From Pseudotabrizicola sediminis (lineage in GTDB: Bacteria > Pseudomonadota > Alphaproteobacteria > Rhodobacterales > Rhodobacteraceae), in the NCBI RefSeq assembly GCF_004745575.1, contig NZ_RPEM01000007.1:42660-106659 (forward strand): 64,000 nucleotides of DNA. Direction: 5' to 3'. Each line of letters begins with the position of its first letter. The stretch's first letter is position 1. The position numbers were made by a program, and so were the translations under genes. The notes below the pieces were generated by a model, which saw only the letters and a list, made by a program, of their open reading frames with translations, ran no database searches and was not told the DNA's origin. Shown one piece after another: positions 54,342 to 64,000 of this stretch.

Positions 54342-55754
54342 TCAGTCGCCGTCCTTGTTGATCAGCCCGTATTTGCGCAGCTTCACATACAGCGATTGCC
54401 GCGACAGGCTGAGCATATCCGCCGCCGCCACGCGGTTGTTGCGGGTCAGTTCCAAGGCGGTTTCGATGCACATCTTTTCGATCACATCGGTGGTTTCGGC
54501 CACGATATCCTTGAGCGTGGAAGATCCCACCAGATCCATCACGTTGCGCATCCCCTCTTCATTGGGCACGCCCGAGGGTCGGCGCAACGAGTCGGCCCGG
54601 CTGACATCACGCACCACCAGCGCCAGCACCGGATTGGGACGGTCGTTCAGCCAGCTGGCGGACAATTCCACCGCCGTCTGCCCGGAAAAATCGGTGGTCA
54701 GCCTGGTCGCATAAAGACGCAGCTGCCCGGTACGTTTGACATTGTCCATCAGCACCCGCAGGTCCACCGCGCCGCGCACCAGATAATCGGCCAGAGACCG
54801 GCCACGGACCGCGGCGGTGTTCGCACTGTCGGTCAGGTTGAGAAACGCCTCATTGGCGGAAACGATCAGACCTTCGGCATCGGTAAACACGATCCCGTCC
54901 ACGCCATCCTGATACATATGCGCCAGATTGTCGGTCAGATCATCGCCCTGCGGCGTTACAGAATCGGCCAGGTCGATCTGGCACATCAAAAGCCGCTCCC
55001 CGGCGGCGCGGAACATGGTCGGGGTGACCAGCAGCCGCTTTTGCGACCGGCGGGCCGACAGCTCGATCGGGCCACCGCTTTCGGCCACCGCAAGATTGGC
55101 CATGCTTTCCAGAAACTCGCCACGCCTGCGGCCTTCAAACTCTTGCGCGATGGCCGCGCCAACCATCTCGGCCCGGCTGCCGCCCAGCAAAACCGCCGCC
55201 GCCGGGTTCAGGTCGGTGATCCGCCCGGTCGACATCGAGACGATGACAATCGGGTCGCGCCCGACCTCCATCAGTACGCGGTAGCGAGTGTCCGCCTCAC
55301 GCTGCGCTTCGTAGTCACGTTCCAGCGCCAGTTGCGCCGAGATCAGCTGCTGCTGCACTTCGGCAATGGGGCGCAGATCGCGGCCGACCATCAGCACCGA
55401 ATCGTCCGACCCGATGCGATGCAGGCTGTAACGCACCGGAAATTCCCAGGCGGTCCGGTCGGCATGGTTCAGCTCGATCACCGGGGGGACGCGCCGGCTG
55501 CCCAGATCGGCCAGCCGCGCTTCCAGCTTGCGCCAGCTTTCGCCGGCCAGAATGCTTTGCAGGCTGGCGCCTTCCCAGTCTGCCACCCGCGCCTGAATGC
55601 CATGCGCGGGGTTGACCAGCACCGAGACAACCCTATGTGTGGGGGAGATCAGCAGGGCAAGGTCACTGGCAGAGGCAATGATTTCGCCCAACACCTCCGG
55701 CGCAATCAGCGGCAGCTTTCCACTGCTCAAAAGGTGCCGTCCATCCGTTGTCAC
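54342..55754 (-). CDS. ppsR: PpsR/CrtJ, redox-responsive repressor of photosynthesis genes
   Basis: 470-residue transcription factor with PAS domains (around residues 25-130, 155-260 and 275-390) and a C-terminal Fis-type helix-turn-helix (RNNRVAAADMLSLSRQSLYV KLRKYG). Its only two cysteines are Cys258 and Cys429. They match the redox pair of Rhodobacter PpsR (251 and 424 in R. sphaeroides by memory), in MCQIDL and KMCIETAL. It binds TGT-N12-ACA, ten copies of which lie in this cluster. It is encoded downstream of its antirepressor gene ppaA, 43 bp apart. Confidence 0.97.
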   Translation of the reverse strand: MTTDGRHLLSSGKLPLIAPEVLGEIIASASDLALLISPTHRVVSVLVNPAHGIQARVADWEGASLQSILAGESWRKLEARLADLGSRRVPPVIELNHADRTAWEFPVRYSLHRIGSDDSVLMVGRDLRPIAEVQQQLISAQLALERDYEAQREADTRYRVLMEVGRDPIVIVSMSTGRITDLNPAAAVLLGGSRAEMVGAAIAQEFEGRRRGEFLESMANLAVAESGGPIELSARRSQKRLLVTPTMFRAAGERLLMCQIDLADSVTPQGDDLTDNLAHMYQDGVDGIVFTDAEGLIVSANEAFLNLTDSANTAAVRGRSLADYLVRGAVDLRVLMDNVKRTGQLRLYATRLTTDFSGQTAVELSASWLNDRPNPVLALVVRDVSRADSLRRPSGVPNEEGMRNVMDLVGSSTLKDIVAETTDVIEKMCIETALELTRNNRVAAADMLSLSRQSLYVKLRKYGLINKDGD

Positions 55755-55797
55755 CAGACTATCCGTTCTTTTGCTGCGCCTGACAAAGCCGGGCGCT

Positions 55798-56586
55798 TTA
55801 TGTTATCACTGTCATCGCAGGTCGTCGGCAGGTCAGACCCAGCACTTCAACCGCTTTTGACAGATCGTTCGTGACGATATCCACCTGTGATACAACCGCA
55901 ACGTTCCCCCCGCGTTCCAGAACCGCCCCTCCCAAGGCGATGCGCAGTCTAGCAGAAGTCTCTTGCTTGAGCGTTTTCACCAAGCCAGTACAAATTTCAA
56001 GCATTTCGTCGCAGGCAACTGAAATCATTGCCGCATCAAATCGCCGTTGGGCCAGAATTGTCGCAAGTTCCGTCTCTGTCGGCGCAATCCGCAGGCAGAC
56101 TGAAATCCCCTTGCGCCGCAGCCAACCCGCCACCGCCAGCGCCCCCAGCATGTGCTGCTCGTTCCCCGGCACGATCAGCAGAACCGTCGCAGCCTCCGGG
56201 GCATCGGTGCCATCCGCAGACCAGCCCTTGCCGACCTCGTGCAGCAACACCTGCAACCGCGAGCACCCGATGCTCACCTGCGAAAACGTGGCCGTGTCAT
56301 CCTCCCATTCCCGGCCCAGCCTGCGGGCCAGTTCGGGAATGTAGTGATCGGCCAGCAGGTCATTGCTGACCCGCAACCGCCTGAAATCGGGCCGCAATCT
56401 GCCCAGCGCCGCCAGATCCGGCGACCGGAGCGCTGCCATCATCGCCGCCAGCAACGGCTCTTTCAGCGCAGCGCGGGGTAAATCCTCACGCGACGCCACC
56501 CGTGCCATCACATCCGCCGCAAATTGCGAAATGCCCGCTCCGTTCAAACCGCGCAGCCCATCCACTGAAAAGTTGCCATCCTGCAT
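55798..56586 (-). CDS. ppaA: PpaA/AerR, B12-binding antirepressor of PpsR
   Basis: 262-residue protein with a C-terminal cobalamin-binding-like (SCHIC) domain: VLLIVPGNEQHMLGALAVAG, then RRFDAAMISVACDEMLEICT and LRIALGGAVLERGG. The N-terminal helical half includes DHYIPELARRLGREWEDDTA with the conserved His. In Rhodobacter it counters PpsR/CrtJ in response to light and cobalamin. The start ATG 56586 has GGAG at six bases; a GTG at 56604 is possible. A PpsR operator lies about 110 bp upstream. Confidence 0.94.
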   Translation of the reverse strand: MQDGNFSVDGLRGLNGAGISQFAADVMARVASREDLPRAALKEPLLAAMMAALRSPDLAALGRLRPDFRRLRVSNDLLADHYIPELARRLGREWEDDTATFSQVSIGCSRLQVLLHEVGKGWSADGTDAPEAATVLLIVPGNEQHMLGALAVAGWLRRKGISVCLRIAPTETELATILAQRRFDAAMISVACDEMLEICTGLVKTLKQETSARLRIALGGAVLERGGNVAVVSQVDIVTNDLSKAVEVLGLTCRRPAMTVIT

Positions 56587-56693
56587 GCCGAACTCCGAGA
56601 CCACCTTGAAGGTCGCGCGTCAACAGCAAAACCGCAAATGCAGTCCGGGCATGCAGGCGCCATTGTGTCGACTCTCCCAAATGAGGAAAGAGT

Positions 56694-56878
56694 TGTCAAA
56701 TCAAATTGACACTTTTCAACTGTAGCATTTTGGATCACCCCACCGCATCTGCCTTTTAATCCTGAAATTACATGACACTAATCGGAATATTTCCTGTTTT
56801 CCGCGCTCAGGTGGCCCTGATATAAGCTGCGCCCCGTGTGTAAGTTTATGTTGACACTTTCGCCCCCAAGTCTAACCT
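56694..56878. promoter_or_regulatory. ppaA/bchF divergent promoter region with two PpsR operators
   Basis: The 329-bp gap 56587-56915 has no gene. TGTCAAATCAAATTGACA at 56694-56711 faces ppaA, and TGTAAGTTTATGTTGACA at 56839-56856 faces bchF. The second site ends in a perfect -35 TTGACA, followed after 16 bases by TAACCT at 56873-56878, a good bchF promoter with a 5' leader of about 30 bases. The two operators are 145 bp apart. Confidence 0.83.
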
Positions 56879-56915
56879 GTAAGCAGGAAAAGACCAAAGG
56901 GAGGGGCCGCGGCAC

Positions 56916-60298
<3,383 letters not shown>

Positions 60299-60309
<11 letters not shown>

Positions 60310-63300
60310 CCGCTCTCCATCGCCGGGAATGACTGCGTCCGCTGACGCCGGGGTTTACCGTTTCGTGATCGTGACGCTGGATGCCCATGCGGCAGGTCCT
60401 GCGGCACGCATCGCGCCACGGCTGGCACATGACTTTCCCGGGATCGAGGTTTCGGTTCATGCGGCCGCCGAATGGGCGGAAAATCCGGCCGCACTGGCGG
60501 CGGCCAAGGCGGCGGTGAACAGCGCCAATTTCGTCGTGGCGAACCTGTTGTTCATCGAGGAGCACATCACCGCCATCCTGCCCGAATTGCAGGCTGCCCG
60601 CGCGCGCTGCGATGGCTTTGTCGGCGTGATTGCCGACCCGGCGGTCGTCAAGCTGACGAAAATGGGCGATCTGGACATGAGTGTCGAGGCCTCGGGCCCG
60701 ATGGCGCTGCTCAAAAAACTGCGCGGCACCAAGGCCCCGTCGTCCGGGTCGGGCCAGAAGCAGATGGCGATGCTGCGGCGTCTGCCGAAGATATTGAAGT
60801 ATTTTCCCGGCAAGGCGCAGGATCTGCGGGCCTGGTTCTTGTCGATGCAATACTGGCTGGGTGGGTCGGATGACAATCTGGAAGCCATGGTGCGCTTTCT
60901 GGTCAGCCGCTATTCGGGCAAGCGCGACTGGGCGCGGATCAAGGCGGCGGCCCCGATCGATTATGCGGATGTGGGCCTCTACCACCCCGATCTTGCCAGT
61001 CGCATCACCACCGATGCCAGCCTGATGCCCCGGCCCGAAGGGGCCGTGGCCACCATCGGCATGCTGATGCTGCGCAGCTACATCCTTGCCGGCGATACCG
61101 CGCATTATGACGCCGTGATCCGCGCCTTCGAGGCCAAGGGCATCGCCGTGTTGCCAGCCTTTGCCGGTGGGCTTGATGGCCGTCCGGCGATAGACATGTT
61201 CTTCAAAGGGCCTGCTGGGGCAAAGGTCGATGCGCTGGTGTCGCTGACCGGGTTCAGCCTTGTGGGCGGCCCGGCCTATAACGACAGCCCTGCGGCTGTG
61301 ACGGCCCTTGCGGCGCTGGATGTGCCCTATATCGCGGCCCACCCGCTGGAGTTTCAGACGCTGGGACAATGGGGCGCGTCGGGTGGCGGCCTTGGGCCGG
61401 TGGAAACCACCATGCTGATCGCCTTGCCCGAGATTGACGGGGCGACCAACCCCACCGTCTTTGCCGGCCGCCACGACGCCGATGGCTGCAAGGGCTGCGG
61501 CAAGAATTGCCAGCCGCAAAGCGCCGAGGCGCTGACCACCCGCGCCATGGCCCCCTGCTTTGAGCGGATCGAGGCTTTGTCCGACAAGGTCGCACGTCTG
61601 GCCCACCTGCGCCGGTCGGATGTGGCAAACCGCAAGGTGGCCATCGTGCTGTACGGCTTTCCGCCCAACGCCGGGGCTGCGGGCACTGCAGCCTATCTGT
61701 CGGTGTTTGAATCGCTGCACAACACGCTGCACGCCATGAAGGCCGCCGGCTACCGCGTCGACCCGCCCGAGAGCTTGGATGATCTGCGCGAGGCGGTGCT
61801 GGGCGGATCGGCCCGGATGTATGGCCAGCCTGCCAATGTCGCCGCCATCGTGCCCGCCGCCGAGGTGGTCGCCAAAACCCGCTGGCTGCGCGATGTCGAG
61901 GCGGCCTGGGGCCCTGCCCCCGGCCGGATCCAGACCGACGGGCGCGGTGTCTTCGTGCTGGGCCGCGAGATGGGCAATGTCTTCGTGGGCCTGCAGCCGG
62001 TGTTTGGCTATGAAGGCGACCCGATGCGCCTGCTGTTTGAAAAGGGCTTTGCGCCCACGCATGCCTTCACCACCTTCTACCGCTGGATGCGCGAAGATTT
62101 CCGGGCAGATGTACTGCTGCATTTCGGGATGCATGGCGCTCTGGAATTCATGCCGGGCAAGCAGGCGGGCATGTCGGAAACCTGCTGGCCCGACCGGCTG
62201 ATCGGCAACCTGCCCAACATCTATCTGTATGCCGCCAACAACCCGTCCGAGGCGACGCTGGCCAAGCGCCGGTCGAACGCGATCACCATCACCCACCTGA
62301 CGCCGCCTTTGGCGCAATCGGGACTCTACAAGGGCTTGGCGGACGTCAAGGACACGCTGACCCGCCTGCGCGCCCTGCCGATGGATGCGCCGGAGCGGCT
62401 GGAGCTGATTGATCTCTTGCTGGTGCAGGCGCTTGCCGTCGATCTGGACGCCAGCGATCTGGACACGCTGTGGATCAAGCTGCTGGAGACCGAAGGCGCG
62501 CTGATCACCGATGGCTTCCACGTGCTGGGCCGCAAGATGAGCGACGCAAACCGCGCCGCCATGCTGGACCTGATGCCCGATACCGCCGACAAGGCAGAGG
62601 CCGAGCGCCTGCTGTGTGAAGAGCATGAGATCCCCGCCCTGCTGCGCGCGCTGTCTGGCCGCTTCATCAGCCCGGTGCCGGGCGGCGATCTGATCCGCGC
62701 GCCGGAGATCCTGCCCACGGGCCGCAACATCCATGCCTTCGACCCGTTCCGCATGCCAACCGCTTTCGCGATGCAGGACGGTGCGGCACAGGCCGGCCGC
62801 CTGCTCGCCGCCGCCGACAAGTTGCCACGCACGGTGGCGCTGGTGCTGTGGGGCAGCGACAACATCAAATCCGATGGCGGGCCGATTGCGCAAGCGCTGG
62901 CCCTGATGGGCGCGCGCCCGCGCTTTGACCATTATGGCCGGTTGTGCGGGGCCGATCTGATCCCGCTGGCCGAACTGGGCCGCCCGCGCATTGACGTGGT
63001 GATGACGCTGTCGGGCATCTTCCGCGATCTGCTGCCTTTGCAGACCCGGATGCTGGCCGAGGCGGCGTGGAAGGCCGCCACCGCCGACGAGCCAGTGTCG
63101 CAGAACTTCGTCCGCGCCCATGCGCTGACCTATGCCGCCGAGATGGGCGTCGAGATGGATGTGGCGGCGCTGCGGGTGTTCTCAAACGCCGAGGGTGCCT
63201 ATGGGTCGAACGTCAATGTGCTGGTCGGGTCGTCGGCCTTCGGGGCCGAGGACGAGTTGGCCGATGCCTACGAGTCGCGCAAATCATTCGCCTATGGCCG

Positions 63301-63895
63301 GTCGGGCAAACCCATGCAGAACGGCCAGCTGCTGCAAAAGGCGCTGAAGGATGTCGATCTGGCCTATCAGAACCTGGAATCGGTCGAACTGGGCGTCACC
63401 ACGGTGGACCATTATTTCGACACGCTGGGCGGCATCGCCCGCGCGGTAAAGCGCGCGCGCGGCGGGCAAGAGACCCCGGTGTTCATCGGCGATCAGACCC
63501 GTGGGGCTGGCACGGTGCGCACGCTGAAAGACCAGATCGCGCTGGAAACCCGCTCGCGCAGCCTGAACCCCAAGTTCTATGAGGGGCTGTTGAAGCACGG
63601 GGCCGAGGGCGTGCGCCAGATCGAGGCACAAGTATCGAACACCTTTGGCTGGTCGGCCACCACCGGCCATGTCGACCCTTGGGTCTATCAGCGCCTGTCG
63701 GAAACCTTTGTGCTCGACGAGGTGATGCGCAAGCGTCTGGCAAACCTGAACCCCGAAGCCAGCAACAAGATGGCGCAGCGCCTGCTGGAAGCATCCGACC
63801 GCAACTACTGGCAGCCAGATGCCGAGACATTGGCAGCACTTCAACGTGCTGCGGATGAGATGGAAGACCGTTTGGAAGGGATCGCGGCAGAATGA
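60299..63895 (+). CDS. bchH: Magnesium chelatase subunit H
   Basis: 1198-residue porphyrin-binding catalytic subunit of Mg chelatase, related to CobN. It binds protoporphyrin IX and Mg and is driven by BchID. It opens [20 protein letters not shown], with [60 protein letters not shown] and [20 protein letters not shown] typical of BchH. A cysteine cluster GCKGCGKNC lies near residue 398. Start ATG 60299 overlaps bchB; an internal ATG at 60329 is an alternative. Length matches the family. Confidence 0.97.
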
Positions 63896-63925
63896 CGATG
63901 TGGTTCCTTGATTTCGCTTTCGGAC

Positions 63926-63971
63926 CGGGGCTCTGCCCCGGACCCCGGGATATTTGTGAACAGATGAAAGG
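63926..63971 (+). repeat. Dispersed GC-rich repeat, copy C, after bchH
   Basis: ACCGGGGCTCTGCCCCGG hairpin, then ACCCCGGGATATTTGTGAACAGATGAAAG, in the gap between bchH and the next gene. It is the same element as in bchB, only about 3.8 kb away. Confidence 0.8.
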
Positions 63972-63988
63972 GGCGCGCCCGCCTCTGG

Positions 63989-63996
63989 AAAGGAGG
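63989..63996 (+). promoter_or_regulatory. Ribosome-binding site of the next gene (probably bchL), cut by the edge
   Basis: GGAAAGGAGGGCAC ends the window, an excellent Shine-Dalgarno with a start codon expected within a few bases beyond 64000. In Rhodobacter clusters bchL follows bchH, so bchL is the likely gene; that is from known order, not from sequence seen. Confidence 0.6.
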
Positions 63997-64000
63997 GCAC

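Noticed and set aside
56756..56800. Possible additional PpsR or FNR sites in the A/T-rich part of the ppaA-bchF gap
   Set aside because: Sequences such as ACATGACACTAATCGG lack the exact TGT-N12-ACA or TTGAT-N4-ATCAA pattern.

Overview
This is a high-GC chromosomal window from a purple phototrophic alphaproteobacterium of the Rhodobacter group (family Rhodobacteraceae). The evidence is a large photosynthesis gene cluster from about 27.5 kb to the right edge, with pufX next to pufLM (a hallmark of Rhodobacter-type reaction centres), the spheroidene carotenoid genes crtA, crtI, crtB, crtC, crtD, crtE and crtF, and the regulators PpsR and PpaA/AerR. Species cannot be named from the sequence alone. 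I found no tRNA, rRNA, insertion sequence, prophage or CRISPR array.

Left part (1-27.4 kb), housekeeping and catabolism. An elongation factor P gene runs off the left edge, divergent from epmA, the ligase that modifies EF-P. Next is a reductive pyrimidine (or hydantoin) degradation module: a RutR-like TetR regulator with two palindromic operators, a Zn-dependent N-carbamoyl amidohydrolase, a dihydropyrimidinase/hydantoinase, and an ABC importer (ATPase, two permeases, NMT1/THI5-type binding protein). Then come a DUF3422 membrane protein, pntAB transhydrogenase, a small isoprenylcysteine-methyltransferase-like membrane protein, kynureninase, an L,D-transpeptidase lipoprotein, a D-lyxose-isomerase-like cupin, a class I glutamine-amidotransferase-like hydrolase, an alanine/serine-glyoxylate-type aminotransferase, an ABC exporter coupled to a YgfZ-type folate-binding protein, a second EF-P, a small conserved protein, a PopZ-like protein, a TolC-type outer membrane protein, an isoaspartyl methyltransferase homologue and an unknown exported protein.

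Right part (27.5-64 kb), photosynthesis cluster. From left to right: dxs(-); pufX, M, L, A, B, Q(-) with bchZ, Y, X, C(-) upstream as one superoperon; crtF, crtE(-); crtD, crtC(+); tspO(-); crtB, crtI(-); crtA, bchI, bchD, bchO(+); idi, bchP, bch2, bchG(-); ppsR(-); ppaA(-); bchF, N, B, H(+). A ribosome-binding site for the next gene, probably bchL, is cut by the right edge. Dxs and Idi supply isoprenoid precursors. Crt enzymes make spheroidene/spheroidenone. BchI, D, H, B, N, F, X, Y, Z, C, G and P build bacteriochlorophyll a. The Puf proteins assemble the LH1-reaction centre core. Each of five promoter regions (bchC, crtE/crtD, crtI/crtA, bchG, ppaA/bchF) carries exactly two TGT-N12-ACA palindromes, the PpsR/CrtJ operator, so the encoded repressor appears to control most of the cluster.

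Notable oddities: crtA seems to start at AUU behind a perfect Shine-Dalgarno; the conserved crtC N-terminus lies out of frame inside crtD with no ordinary start codon nearby; a dispersed GC-rich repeat is translated inside bchB; bchE and bchJ are missing from the place between bchG and ppsR where I recall them in Rhodobacter sphaeroides; and a 24-codon ORF couples bchX to bchY.
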